Assembly (NCBI GenBank): GCA_038501195.1
Contig: JBBPUQ010000011.1
Span: forward strand, 2,108,001-2,172,000
Direction of reading: 5' to 3'
DNA length: 64,000 nucleotides
Origin: Nemania diffusa
Lineage: Eukaryota; Ascomycota; Sordariomycetes; Xylariales; Xylariaceae
Of this stretch, positions 45,299-58,062 are shown in pieces. Positions within the stretch are counted from its first letter, which is position 1. The number at the start of each line of letters is the position of its first letter. Under the pieces are notes generated by a model. The model was not told the origin of the DNA. It searched no databases and was given only the letters and a program-made list of their open reading frames with translations. The translations under genes and the position numbers were made by a program.

Positions 45299-48200
45299 CT
45301 ATTCGATTTGAACCGGCGGCTTCGCCTTTTTCTTTGGTTTCATGACGCTTTGTTCGGCCCCTGCTTGTGCGTCCACCATACCTTCGTCGATGACTGCGAC
45401 TTTCGCTTTCTTCTTCTTGCCCTTGATCACTTTTGCCCCCTCAGCGATGCTTTCCCCTGCGGCTTCTTGGGCAGCAGTGGTAGCCTTTTTCTTCGCCTTA
45501 CCTGTCGTCTTCTTTTTCTTTTTGATGATGGTGCCGGCGGCGTCAACTCCCTGCGCGACCTGAATGCGTTCATTGGCACGTTGCATCTCAAGCCGTAGGC
45601 GCTCGACTTCTTTCATAGCCTTTGCCATCTCGGCCTCCTCGCGCTGCTGGGCCTCAGGGTCATAGGTGCCGCTGTCAGCACCGCCTTCGAGGGTCAGCCT
45701 TGCGATATTTGTTGAGTCGACCCCCAAGACGGACTGTTTGAGTCGCCTAGCGCGAGCCGCCTTTGAAGCGAGAGACCCTGAATCGTTCTCGGAGTCGTTT
45801 TTAGGCGTGCTTTGTCCACTACTAGCAAGATTCTCGTCTGTGGCAATGACAATCCGTTGGCGTGGCTTCGGCCGAGAAGGCTTAGATAGTTTTGTAGGAG
45901 CATGGCTCACGCCGGCACTTAGTTTGTCGAGGTCAAGCTCCATGATAGGGATCGAATCAACATCTAGGTCGGGGCCATTCGAATTCTGTAGGATATTATG
46001 TATAGGTGTCGATGCTCTTGGTATGGAATTCGTCCCTTGAATGTAAAATGGATCATCCCGGTTCTTTTCCAGCCGTTCTAACTTCCGCCTAGCTACTATG
46101 TCTGCGTCAAGATAAGATTCCTCAGTTGGCTGTTGATAAGAGCCAACGACATCATGACGCTCATCCGCCAGGCGTGTGATCGCGGGTTCAGAGGCAATAC
46201 TAGTAGCAGGCGGTCGTTGATAGTAATAGGTGTCAAACTCCTCAACCTCGTCGCCAGGAATCACCATGGTCTCAGCAGATGCCAGCAAGAAATTGAGATT
46301 TGAGTTGATAGGTTCGTCGAGATCTAGCCCCGCAGGAAGAGGAACGTTCTTCTGTGCGCTGGTGGCAACGGATTTTAGATCCCAACCGATAAATAAAGAT
46401 GGTATTGCTTGTGTGAGTAAGAGTGGAGTATCTTGATGAACCAGCTCCGTCGATGCCTCCTGTGCAGATGCAGCTTCTGCTGTTAATTTGAGCAACTCAG
46501 TGAACTCCACCGCGCGCTCTTGAACTTCCAAGTTAGGATGAAGAGTAAGGGTCTCGAAAGTGTGAACAATGCGAGCCATCAAGAGCAATATCTTAGATTT
46601 GTACTCAGCACTCCACCGTGTCAGCTGTTCACCAGCAGTCAATGAGAAAACTTTCATAGCAGCCTGAAGACTGGCAGCTAGCGGCTCTGGGGAGGTTATT
46701 CTCGGGATGACCTGCAGTAATAACCCCAGTGTATCTTCTGGTGCCTCTAATTCCGCGGCGTACTCTCCAATAACCCAAGCGACGGGCCCCAATACCCCTG
46801 AATTGAGAGAATGGCCTGCGGGCATATCGTTTTTTAGCTGGGTCGCAATAATTTCTGCAGCTTGCAGGCAAGCGCTACGGACAGCCTGGACTTTAACGGC
46901 TACATTTCTCAGCTCATTGCCAATCTTTTCAGATATGTCGCCAGAATCGGACTTTCCAGCGGCAGGAAGCGCTTCCATATCGTTTGTCTTCTTTGGCGTA
47001 GGAGCGATGCGTACTAGTTGAGTTAGAATATCTATATACCACTCAAAATCATTTAGATGAGTGTAATTATTTTGAGAACACATATTTAAGATCCGATTGA
47101 TGACGTCGACTCTGTAATCGTCTGGAAGGGGTGGCATCTGTTCGGTTGCTTTTTGTGTTGGATTGGCCGTCCCTACTAAATCATCATCATCCGATTCCCC
47201 AGCGTTGAAGCCTGGTGTATTGAGCCCATTTTTGCGGTCTATAGTTGATGATAGTTTAAGTTGCCTCATAAGACGGCTGACAATGGAAACTAGATTATCA
47301 TTGCTGACCATGCCCTGAACCAGGTCTAAGGCTTTTATGCGAATAGAGATGTCTGCACTGTCGATACATTCGAGAATGACATCTTCCTGTTGCGCAACCA
47401 GCCAAGGATGCGTATCAACGATCTTATTAAATGCCAGAAGTGCCACGTATTTCACTGCACGTTGTCACGTAAGCAAATGCACATCTCCGTATTTATCGAT
47501 AACTTACGATTTGGATCTCCATCAACCATGATCATGCTCCGCAGCTTGTTCACACAAAGCGAGGCGATCTCTTCTTTCCCAGTGGTATCGTCTCCGCTGC
47601 CCAAGATGCCGCCTTGTATAATCCCATTGATACACTCGTACAGCAGAGACATAGCAGGGGTAGTCTGAATGATCTCGGTCAATGGTGGCAAGAGCTTCCG
47701 AACAAGCCGTGGTTCGAGGGGTGTGAGAGTAGCAAACTTCAGAGTGTCAGTCAGGGATTAAGTCTAAGCGAACGAGAATAGGGAGCTGGTCCATACTAGC
47801 TTGATCAATTTTATTGCTAGCCAGTTGTTACCGCTATCAACAAGTAGTTCGAAAAGCCTGGGGGCCAGGGCGAGAAAATCGTGGGGTCGGCGCCATCCTA
47901 ATTCGCAGATAACATTCACAATCGCAGCGGTAACACTAGAGTCCTCGGATCTATCCATTAACCTCTCCTTGATCTTTGGCCACGCAGCCCGGAGCGTCTC
48001 GGGATATACTAAGGCGAGCCTGTAGAGGGTAACGATTGTTTTCTTCCTAATGGCAGGGCTGGTATGGCTTAGACGAGGTAGTATGTCCGGGAGAACTGAG
48101 AGCGCGAGAGACGGGGTGATGACGTGAGGGAGCGTTACGATAGGAAGGGCGATGGTGGTCGTCGATGCTGCCGTCAAATCCTGAAGGCGTATGGTTAGTG

Positions 48201-48701
48201 ATACGTATTACTGAGATATAACAGATGGAAGAGGGCAATGGGCGAGAGCCTACCTTCTTGAGGAGGTTTGTGGCTAGCATCAAAACCTCGGTATCTGGAC
48301 GAAAGCTTTGTATTGCGCCAAGATACCCAACGCGCTTCTGGTGGTACTTGGGGGAGGCCATGACCTCAAGGACATTGAAGGATGCCCAGGACATGTCATG
48401 GCCAAACATCTCCAGGTATATTAATTTCAGCAAAGCAGTGGCCTTGAGGTCTAGGGCAGCGGGTTCGCTTCCATCAGCATAAATCGCGGGGGGTTCGAGG
48501 AGAGGCTACTAACCCAAGTCCTGGCTGCGAACCTCGGAGCGACATTCCTTCAGGCAGTTTTGTATGTATTCCTTCTCGTTGCCCTTGTGGCTCCTCAGGC
48601 CTCTGATGAGGTCGTATAGGGACTTTTCAAACCTACTACTGCATCAGCACGTCGCTATAGGATGCTAGATAGCTAGCGACGAAGAACAAGAAAACGCACA
48701 T
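45299..48701 (-). CDS. APL5: AP-3 adaptor complex delta subunit
   Basis: Six exons (48701-48700, 48632-48514, 48450-48254, 48180-47797, 47736-47508, 47454-45299) give 1028 residues. The first intron splits the start codon (AT|G; donor GTGCGT), which yields MFEKSLYDLIRGLRSHKGNEKEYIQ, the family start. AP-3 takes cargo from the Golgi/endosome to the vacuole; delta is one of its two large subunits. The trunk is an HEAT/armadillo solenoid: LKATALLKLIYLEMFGHDMSWASF, MASPKYHQKRVGYLGAIQSF, TPLEPRLVRKLLPPL, KYVALLAFNKIVDTHPWLV. The hinge is Ser- and Pro-rich. The C-terminus is a Lys-rich coiled coil (EMAKAMKEVERLRLEMQRANE, then KKKKKTTGKAKKK). Intron phases are consistent throughout. Confidence 0.94.
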
Positions 48702-49701
48702 GGTGGGCTCAGGCCGCACATCGGCGGTGCCAACTCCTCCTGTGTGCCTAATCTAGGAGGGATAGAAGCTCATCTATAAGTCCGGGGAGCTAGGTAAATA
48801 TGTAGTAGGGAAACGCATCGTCGCGACAGATCGAGTGGGCAGCTTAGTGCATATCGTGTGCTAGTAGATTCGACGGCAGGCCTATAGGCATTAGAAATAC
48901 TGTAGAGATGTGTGTTTGCGGGACACGCGAGGCATGAGATTACCAATGTTCATACGACAGACGAAAGGTAGACAAAACCTACCCCACGTAAGAAAGCTAC
49001 CGTACTGTAGGGTTTAGGTAAGTCGGTAGGTTGATTACCTGATTACCCGAATGGCGGAGTGGAGCACCTATGCCAGATCTGACGCTGATGTCAACTTTAG
49101 ATAGATGCCGTACCTACCGGGTACCTACCTAGGTACATAGCTGTAGAGGGGAACTACCTAAGGCTTTAGGACACGCTGGGACTCGCGAGTTTCCTCTGCC
49201 GCTCTGTCTACCTACATATATTTCTTCGTTATTCCCTTCCATATACTGTGTCGTTGCTAAGTTAAAATTGTCATATTGTTACAATTACGCCTGCTTCTCT
49301 AAAGAATGAAAGGTGGAAAGGACTTTTTGTTCTTATGATAATATTAATATAACATCGTGTTTTCTTGAAAAGGCTAGAACTCTTTTCAGACTTCGGTATA
49401 AGCATAAAAATACTAGCATAGCTGTTAACAGCGTGTCCCAAAAACGGATTTCCCCCCTATAGGTACCTAGCACCAGCTTAGGTACGTTCTACGTTTCACT
49501 ATGTAGGTACCTAGGTACCTACTGGAGGTTGCGTAGGAATCACTTCCGATCCAGCTTTACCCGTGACAGAAACCCAGTTAATGCTGCTTAATGCAGTCTA
49601 CCTATCTCATCCCGCCATTCGACAATTCAGGTATTTATCTCTATAGCTACATCTAACAAGCTAGATTTAGGGCAATTGATATAATACATTCATTATTCAT
49701 T
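48702..49701. promoter_or_regulatory. Divergent promoter region, AP-3 delta and EMC2 genes
   Basis: About 1 kb. CCTACCTAGGTA/GGTACCTAGGTACC words lie at 49115-49145 and 49460-49520. No gene and no named factor site were recognised. Confidence 0.45.
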
Positions 49702-50845
49702 ATGTCTTCCTCACTCCTCCACCCTCCTAGTCACCTGCCTCCAGCTACAGCCTTACGCCATTCGCAGCAAGCCCCGAACATCCTTGAGAATTCTCCAGGT
49801 GCCATATCAACTTCAATCCTCCAGTCTGTTCTCTCGGCCTCTGAAACGCAAGAATTGTGGACTGTTTATGAGAATCTGTTGCTTTCATGTCTTCGGACAG
49901 GCGACGACGAATCTGCACACCAGTGTCTAGGCAGACTCGTGAACCGGTTTGGCGATGATAATGAACGTATTATGGCCTTGAAAGGCCTTCTAAAGGAGGC
50001 TACCGCCGCCGATAATGCCGCCCTTGACATTGTTCTGCAGGAATACGACCAGATTCTACAGGGAAATCCCCCAAACGTGGTAAGCATACCTACTGATGCG
50101 ATTTAAGAACGCCGGGTGCTGATGTATAAAACCTAGCCTATAGCAAAGCGACGCGCGGCGTTGCTGAGAGCTATGGGTCGAACCTCAGAGGCCGTAAATG
50201 CCCTGAACTCGCTGCTAGACATGTCTCCTACTGACGCGGAAGCGTGGGCTGAACTGGCCGACCTATATCTGGCTCAGGGCCTATATTCACAAGCTATTTT
50301 TGCCCAAGAAGAGGTCCTCATCCTGCAGCCTAATGCTTGGAATGTCAGTCATTTCCCCCTCTTGAACCGCTGGTATATCGCTATCAAGCTAATAGTAATT
50401 CTAGATACATGCTCGTCTCGGTGAGATGCTCCTTATGGCGGCAAGGACATCGGACGCCCCAAAACGACTCACGGAGGCTCTGAAGCGATTTTGCCGCAGT
50501 ATTGAGTTGTGTGATAACTACCTGCGAGGCTATTACGGCCTGAAATTGGTATGAATCTTGACTCCTGAGATTGTGATTAGTGAGTGACCTCTAACTTCAA
50601 ACAAGACTACCAAGCAATTGCTCGGCGAGCCATCTCTGAGAGCTCTAAAACAGACAGAATCAGAGGAGTGGTCTATCCCATCACCCAGTACTTTGCAAAA
50701 TCTGGATGAAATGGCTACCGAGAAACTCGCGGAAATCGTTCGCCGTAATTCAGCTGGCGAAAAGGATTGGCAAGGCTATGATGAGGCCGAGATAGCAGCG
50801 ACACGAGAGCTTCTTGAATCGCATTCTACGACCACGATCAGGTGA
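49702..50845 (+). CDS. EMC2: ER membrane protein complex subunit 2
   Basis: Four exons (49702-50079, 50137-50343, 50405-50548, 50606-50845) give 322 residues. EMC2 is the cytosolic TPR scaffold of the EMC, which inserts tail-anchored and multi-pass proteins in the ER. TPR helices are seen in ALKGLLKEATAADNAALDIVLQEYDQIL, RRAALLRAMGRTSEAVNALNSLLDMSP, AEAWAELADLYLAQGLYSQAIFAQEEVLILQPNAW and IHARLGEMLLMAARTSDA. The joins restore NPPNV-PIAKRR and NAWN-IHARLGE. The last exon adds a helical tail around LAEIVRRNSAGEKDWQGYDEAEI. Introns are 57-61 nt. There is no membrane segment, as expected. Confidence 0.92.
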
Positions 50846-53800
50846 TGTGGTTCCCCTTGTGATACTAAGTAGGCAGACGAGGTTAAGTGTTAACGGGGCA
50901 AATTATGTTTGCTTCATGTAGGGAGACTCCATGTGTCTCTGCACCCAACGCTGACTCATACTTGGTCATTCCATCTTGTTGGCCCTACAGATAAGGCTTT
51001 GGTAGATAGAGCAAGTATGGTCCTCAGTCGAGGCCCTATCCACCAATCCGAGGGTGCCCGGTGGGACGTTGGGCAGAAAGCTGTTCCAGATAGAAACCGC
51101 CTAGCAGCAGAACTGAAAATATCGGGTCCCATCGACCTACATATATTCCCTTTGGGCACGTGGCTCCAGTAGGCGGTGTTTCTTTGCTATTATCCGATGG
51201 GCCTTAGCACCAGAGGCAGTAGCCGCAACTTGACCTGCTTCGATGTATGGAGCCGCTATCGTACGCCTACCTTCCCGCGCCTTATGCGTACTTATACAAC
51301 GAATCACTCGCAGCGTTCTGCGGTGCTTATACAATCCAAACCTCTTATACGTACTTAACGCGCCTCAATGTGTTCCGCATTGCTGTGGATCTAGAGTCTA
51401 GATACTACGTAATCAAGATTGCAGTGCACTTTGACTGTCTAGATGGAACGGGTCTAGCCGTAGTTAGAACTGCACCCATCCGACTCCCTCGCTAGGATCG
51501 CAACGTGCCAGCCTAAGATCGACGAACACCACAGCCGCCGCTATCCGTTTTGTTTCAGTCGAGCAACATCTAGGTACTAAGCTAATGGCCTGTCTTTGCT
51601 GGCAGATGGTGTGGTTGGAAGCATAGGTGAGTTGTCGCATCCACAGCATTCGTGCTATCCGGTTTGCCAGGTCACGGTCAGACCCAGAATAAGGTGAGGG
51701 AGACGGTGGTGTAGCAAAGTATTTGTAGTAAACAATGGCCGGGTCAGTGAACCCATCTAGTTCAACAGTACTGTAACCCTTTGCAAGGTTCCGAGCATCC
51801 AAAGAGTGTATTATACGGTTACTCACTCATTGTCTACCTACTACGTAGAGGCCCTGGCCTCGACAGATGTTGTACAACTTACTCGCTCTACCCTGCTTCC
51901 CTACTACCCAACCTACATACGCCTCGCAGCGCATGCTACCAAGCAAACGCGTTCGAGGTTGATCTGGATATTCCCGACGCACGCGACACATTGGTTATAG
52001 TTTCTATGGTACGCTCCAACGGTCTTTATGTCTACTGCGTATGCTGCACAGAAAATTATACCTGCTTCATCTGACCAGAAGTTGATTAGGAACCACTGGG
52101 CCAAAATATGAGGAGGGACAAGGAAAAGAAAAGAAAAAAAAAAGGAAAAAAAGCTACGAGCTGAGACTTTACTACTTTACTCAAAACAAAGTAGCACAAG
52201 ATTGAGCCCAATGGCGAACGTTGAATGACAAGGCGAACAACCAAAACCGACGGGGTAAGGCGCCCGCCCAGACTACCTCGTATAGTACTGCACTGCGCCA
52301 AGAATGGAGTAGGCACAGAATACACCGCACCAGTGAGCGTGTGAGGGGATTCGATGGCGTTCTTTTTTTCGGTGTAAGTAATTTCCCTGGCTGAGCCTCC
52401 CAACTCAAATCAGAGCCCGGCGGATGATTAGATAGGTCTCCCCCTCCTTCTTGCTCAGACTCGCGTGGTGAGTTCTTCAGTGTGGCGAACAGTCTGCAGA
52501 ACTTGGACAAGGGCAATGTGCATCATCTACTTACTACAAACTCCTGCTACGACCTCAGCATCGGTGTACCTATTCTACTTTACGCAGTAGATGGTTACAT
52601 ACCTGGTCTCACAGACAGACAGCTTATCGTGCATGTGTTTCTCCCTCTCTCTTTTTCCTAGCTCGAGTCCACCCAGTCTTAGACGTCACCAGGTATGATT
52701 GATTACCTTTTGAAGCACTACCTCTCGAGCTTGTGAACAGGTCATGCAATAGCCCACTTGGTCTTCAGTGTTACGTCGTGTTATTTAGAGCAAGTAAGGA
52801 AGACTTTACTCTTTTTTTTCTGCATATTTTTTTTTTCTAAATCGACATGTCTCCTAGGTAGTCTCTTGCGTTGTCATTACACTACACAAGCTGCGCTTTG
52901 ACCGATGTCGCTTTATTTTCTTCATCTCCCTCTCTCTCCCCGATACGCAGGCTACGACTTAGTCTCCGTACCTGAACTGGGGACATTGCCGTCAATAACC
53001 CATATTCCCACACACTTGTAATGCATCATGTTTGCACCCTGAGTATCTACTGGATCAGGCAGTGCGCGCATCCTAGGTTGTTTCTCCAATATGAGTTGTG
53101 GAAAGGGAGTATGATTTAATCCATGCGTGTCTAGAACTATGTAGGAACAACTATGAGGAAGACACGAAGTGGTTGTTTGGTTGAGTCCCCCCTCTTTTTA
53201 TTCAGTGCAAGCGTATAAGAGATAAGAGGACGAGGTGCATCGTGATCCTGATGGAGGCCGGCCATGTTTACCTACTCACAGGCTACTTACAGCACCCACC
53301 TGCGCATACGGTACCTGCCTAGCCTACTCACTCTTGCGTGTAAGTAAGTACTGTATATGCGTGTGTGGACGAGCCGGGTGTGCTGCAGCTCGGACGCCTA
53401 GGGGCAACTAGGTTGTATGTTATGCCTTGGTTATGCCTGGATATATCATTTCCTGGCCTCCGATTTGCTCAGCTTGCGTGTCGCTCTTCCGTCGTCTTAC
53501 CTACAGCAGCCTACAGGATCCACCGCTCTTTGCTCTGCGCGCGTGTACATACATACTGCTCGACGTCCTTATTATTAGTGGCATCCAGCAAGCACCCCTC
53601 TCGCTGACACCGGCTCGTGGGCTCTGTCTTAGGGTGTCTTGTCCTGTCGGACTTGTGTATATCTACCGGTCGATCCCCTCTGATTCCACCACCGTCGCTG
53701 ATTCCTTCAAATAAAGGAAACGTGGTAGATTTTGCCTCGCATTGCACATCCAAGGCTATCTCCTGTCACATCCCTCCTCTCCCCGTGGCTTTGATAGCCT

Positions 53801-54775
53801 TCGCGAGAAGTGAGAAGGGATACTCCGCAGACTCTCTCTCTTCTCTTCCACTTATTTATAATACATGCTGAGGAGCGCAACATCATAGGCCCATCGTTGG
53901 CATTGAGTGGCCCAAACAAGACCTAAAAAAGATCCACCCACGCCCAAGGGCGGGGATCGGATAGTTGCATACACAAGCTTAACGACCTCCTGCGTATTTA
54001 TATATCTAGATATATATATACATATTGGATACCTCCTATATATATAATAGGTACCTTACCTGCCAACTAGCCGGTACAGCAAATCTCCCTACGCTACATA
54101 ACCTCTTCGGGCTTTTCCTGCGGCATAAAACAGGTACCTACCTGCCTACCTACCACCTCACATACCACAAGAAGCAGAACCCCCCCGCTCTCTTGACAAC
54201 TTGCCGCCTGCATTTCGTTCCCACACCGCGCAACTCGCAGCAACCCAATCCAACCATTTTTGCGCCCAACTCAAACCATTCTCGCTCCGTCCTGCAAGGA
54301 TTATCCACGTACCATTCTGACCGACAGAACGGGCTGGAAACCTTGTTTTTAAAAAGCCCTCCCGTCCCTTGCTTCTTAGTCTCCAATCCAGCAACTCAGC
54401 TGAAACCCGCTATCAAATCCTTGGACTACAGTGCCGCCTCGACTATCTAATTAATTATACCTATCATATTGTCATCTCGCCGCTGTTTCCTGCTATTCCT
54501 TCTACAGACATCGAGTCTACCACCAAGGGATCTGGCAAACAGCGCCCATCAATTGTCCTACCTACATCGCTCCCTTTTTGCCAACTCCTCCGAGGCACCG
54601 CCGTCTAGGCTTGTGATCGACCTGACTGCAGGGGGTGCGGTTTGGATTCTCATAGCAGCTCGATTGAGGGGTATCGTTTGCGTCGACATTTACATTCCTT
54701 CGCGCATCCCTTTGCCCTGGCTTCTCCTCGGCGTCCGTCACACGCGAAGGACATTTAGCCAGTCTTCTATCTCCA
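50846..54775. other. Long gene-poor region between EMC2 and the coiled-coil ULD gene
   Basis: About 3.9 kb. Frames such as 51464-51826 (minus), 51781-52074 (plus) and 53365-53607 (plus) show no family pattern. T- and A-rich runs lie near 52127-52155 and 52809-52840. From about 54020 the plus strand is CT-rich with TATA-like AT runs (54000-54050), probably the promoter and leader of the next gene. Confidence 0.5.
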
Positions 54776-57123
54776 ATGTCGTAAGCTGCGACTCCCCCTC
54801 AGGCTCACTTAGTACCTTCGGAACACGGGATTAATATTCAACAATCCAGTACATCCAGGACACGCATCCGCATTAGCGCCTCAAACCCTCGGCCAAACGG
54901 CGGCTACTACTACGAGGAAGAAGAACCACCAAGCAGAGAAAGCACCTCGCAAGACGAAGAAGAAGAATCCGACCAGTGGGAAGACGACGAAGAGGAAGAC
55001 ATATACGACGACGACGAAGACGAAGAGATAGACCCCTCAGATTCCGCTTCCGGCCCAGGAAGAACCCAACGCTCTGAGAGCCGTCATCCGCGCGATCAAC
55101 TTCGACAACAACATACACTCACCCACCGACCAGCGTCTCGCCGACGGGGCTCTCGCCCACCTGCCGACAGCCTGGATCGACCTGAGTACGACTATTACGG
55201 CCGTGGCGGTGGGTACGGACCACCGGCGGCCGGCCATAATTATTTCGGGCGTGGCCATGCGCCTCCCGGGTATCCTCAAAGTCACGCTGGTGGCAATCCG
55301 TATGGCTATGAGTCGCGGGGCGTAGTTCCCTTTGGACATGGCCCTGGACCCTATGGCGGTGGGGGCCACCCCTTTGCCCCTGCGCCGGCTGGTGCTAATT
55401 ATTACGGCAATGATCAGTGGGGAAGACAGAATGAAATGATGCCGTACGGGGCGGCGCCTGGGAACTATTTTCCTCCTGGCTATCAAATGCCCGGCCACTT
55501 ACAGCATTACTGGCAGGCTCCGCCGCCGCCGCCCACCGATATTGCTCCACCCAAGACACCTACTCCACAAGAACCCGTGAAGGAAGATCCTGAAAAGGAG
55601 GCGATGAAAAAGCAACTAGCAGAGATTAAAAAGGAGCAGGAAAAGAGAGAGGCGGAAGCCAAACAAAAAGAACTCGAGGCGCGGATTAGAGAGGAGGCTG
55701 AACAAGCATTTAAACGCCAAATGGAACAAATGCGGAAAGAGGAGGAAGTTCGTGCTGAGGAGCGGAAGATCGCTCTAGCAAAGGCAAAGAAGGAGATCGA
55801 GGATGCGAAAAGGGATGCTGAGAGGGCAGCACGTGAGGCTATGGACGCGGAACGAAAAGCGGAAGCCGAGCGAGTCAAAAGAGAAACTGAAGCTTTTAAT
55901 CGTGCTCAAAAAGATGCGCGTGAGAGGTTTGAGAAAGAGCAGCAAGCGGAGGCTGACCGAGTTAAAAGAGAGGCAGAAGCACTTGCTCGCCTTGAACGAG
56001 ACGCCCGGGACAGAATGGATGCAGAGCGCAAAGCAGAGGCTGAACGGGCTAAAAGAGAGGCGGAAACACTTGCTCGGCTCAAACGAGAAGCACAGGACAA
56101 GCTAGAAGCCGAACATAAAGCTGCAGAAGAGAGACAAAAGAAGGAGGCCGAAGCAAAGGCAGCAGCAGAAGTTGCTGCAAAACAGAGACTAGAGGAAATT
56201 TTGAAGGCCGAGACAGAGCGCCAAGCAAATGAGGCTAAGAAAGTCGCAGCTGAGGCCGAGTGGAGGAAAAACCTAGAAGCAGAGGCTAAGCTCAAAGCAG
56301 AGAATGAAGCACGTAAGAAGGTTGAAGACGAGAGGAAGGCTGCTGAAGCCGCGAAGGCTGCCGAAGACGCCAAAAAGAAGGCCGATGACGCATTCAAAAA
56401 GCACGCTCTTGAAGAAGCCAAACTAAAAGCGGAGGAGGCGAATCGAAAGAATCTTGGCAAGGACAAGGCACCTATACGCTTCAAAGATGCTGTTGGGAGG
56501 AAGTTCAGCTTTCCATATCACATTTGCCAGACCTGGGCGGTACGTCGAAACATCGAACTCTCTTCCACACGGTTACTAATATCCAGATTTTTAGGGCATG
56601 GAAGACCTCATTAAGCAAGCATTCCTACATGTTGATCTGATTGGTCCTCATGTGCAGGCTGGCCATTACGATTTAGTCGGACCCAACGGCGAAATTATCC
56701 TTCCGCCAGTCTGGGATAAGGTGATAGAGCCTGACTGGCAAGTAACCATGCACATGTGGCCGATGGAACGAGCAGGGCCGGGCGCACCTCCGGGTATGCG
56801 TCCACCAGCTGGTGCTGGTGGCGTACCAGGCCAAATGAGACCGCCTCACGGTTATCCGGGTGTTATGAGGGGCGGCATGCGACAGCCCGGCCCGCCGCCA
56901 CCTCCGTTAAATCCCGCTATGAGACCACAGCACCACCCAATGGGACAAGAGCAAATTCGCGTTGTCAATGTCCATAAACCAAAAAAGCCGAGACCAGGGA
57001 CGACGAGCGTGTTGGGGTGGATGACAGGGCAGAAACCAAAGAGCAAAAAGTAAGTAATATCTAATACGCTTCAGCTAGTTGAATACGGCTAATATTCTAC
57101 TAAGCAGGCCTAAGAGGAGTTGA
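54776..57123 (+). CDS. Coiled-coil protein with fungal ubiquitin-like domain
   Basis: Four exons (54776-54780, 54850-56539, 56595-57049, 57108-57123) give 721 residues. The first exon has only ATG plus two bases (GTAAGC donor, 69-nt intron), so the start is MSTSRTRIRISAS. Order: acidic segment (EEESDQWEDDEEEDIYDDDEDEE), a Gly/Tyr/Pro-rich part, a Lys/Glu/Ala coiled coil at about 250-545 with three 29-residue repeats (55859-56119), then PIRFKDAVGRKFSFPYHICQTWAG...MEDLIKQAFLHVDLIGPHVQAGHYDLVGPNGEIILPPVWD at about 546-625. That last block is the ubiquitin-like fold found in many fungal proteins with this layout; function is unknown. The tail is Pro/Gly-rich and ends in KPKSKKPKRS; if the last intron is kept, TAA 57051 ends it four residues earlier. 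Confidence 0.8.
55859..56119 (+). repeat. Three 29-residue (87-bp) tandem units in the coiled coil
   Basis: Units start at 55859, 55946 and 56033, each beginning with AEA(E/D)R(V/A)KRE and ending with a charged KEQQ/AERK/AEHK block. They are diverged at DNA level, so this is an old in-frame duplication inside the coiled coil. Confidence 0.8.
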
Positions 57124-58062
57124 ATACGCATTGAGGTGTTTCGATCGATTCCTATCAACCAAATCTTCCCTCCAGCACAGGCATTATTCACAGCATTTAC
57201 ATTATTTCACTTCATCTAGAGTTCACGGAGGCTTTTCTCAAATTGCTTTCCTTGTATGAGCTGCTTTTGCATTATACCCCCATTCCGAGACGAATTCCTT
57301 GTTACAAGGTTATAGCAACATTGACGCTAGCGTGATTTCTCCTTGTCAAAGATAAGAGATTTCGACAATTAAGACTGGCCATGTCTTCCGCCTCGCTCCA
57401 TTTGCTAATGCGTATTCCAAAACTGTAGCATGGGCTACTCCCAGTTATTGGAATTCTGTTCCGCCTGCCGACTTGGGGCATACCTTTGAGGATGAGACCA
57501 AGAGAGATGATCATATGAACTACATTAGGAATAGACGCACTAGCAAGGTTTGAGAGAGAAAGGCCAGGCAAAGGGCGTGTTGGTGTGAATATGATCTAGG
57601 CTAAATCCTTCTACATGGTTGATTGGAGAGCTCGGAGTTGTCTTGCGCTGATTGACTTTTTTTCCCCTAGAAAACATAAAGAAAAATTTAAAACTCTTGA
57701 ATATAAATAACTCATCGTCACATGCACGCTGTGCTCTAGTCAGTAATTAGTACGCGCCGCTGTTACAATCCCTATCTAGTGTACAGTCTAGTAAGTGTAT
57801 CATTATGCACACATTCCTTCATAACACGATATGTTGCGCAGGAGCGGATACAGTGGTAGAATTCTTGTATCCTTCTCCCAAGCCCTCTGGTTTCAGATAT
57901 TCCCAGCTATCACGAGTGGCCATGCTGCCCAAATAATTCGGCCAGATCCCTTGACAAGAGCTCTTGCTGCTCCGGGGCTTGACCAGTGGTGGGGTAGGTA
58001 GGGTGTGGCAGCCGCGTGGCTGTAAAACTGTTGGCATTATACAGCTCTCGTTTCGAATGCTG
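57124..58062. other. Convergent 3' intergenic region
   Basis: About 0.9 kb between the ULD gene and COQ10. Frames at 57302-57571 and 57819-58037 (minus) have no family features. Nothing else was recognised. Confidence 0.5.

Noticed and set aside
51464..52074. Overlapping 120- and 97-codon frames between EMC2 and the ULD gene
   Set aside because: No family features, no clear ATG context, and they lie on opposite strands in low-complexity surroundings.
55906..56484. 192-codon minus frame rich in Ser/Ala/Phe
   Set aside because: Antisense of a Lys/Glu/Ala coiled coil, which always gives such open frames.
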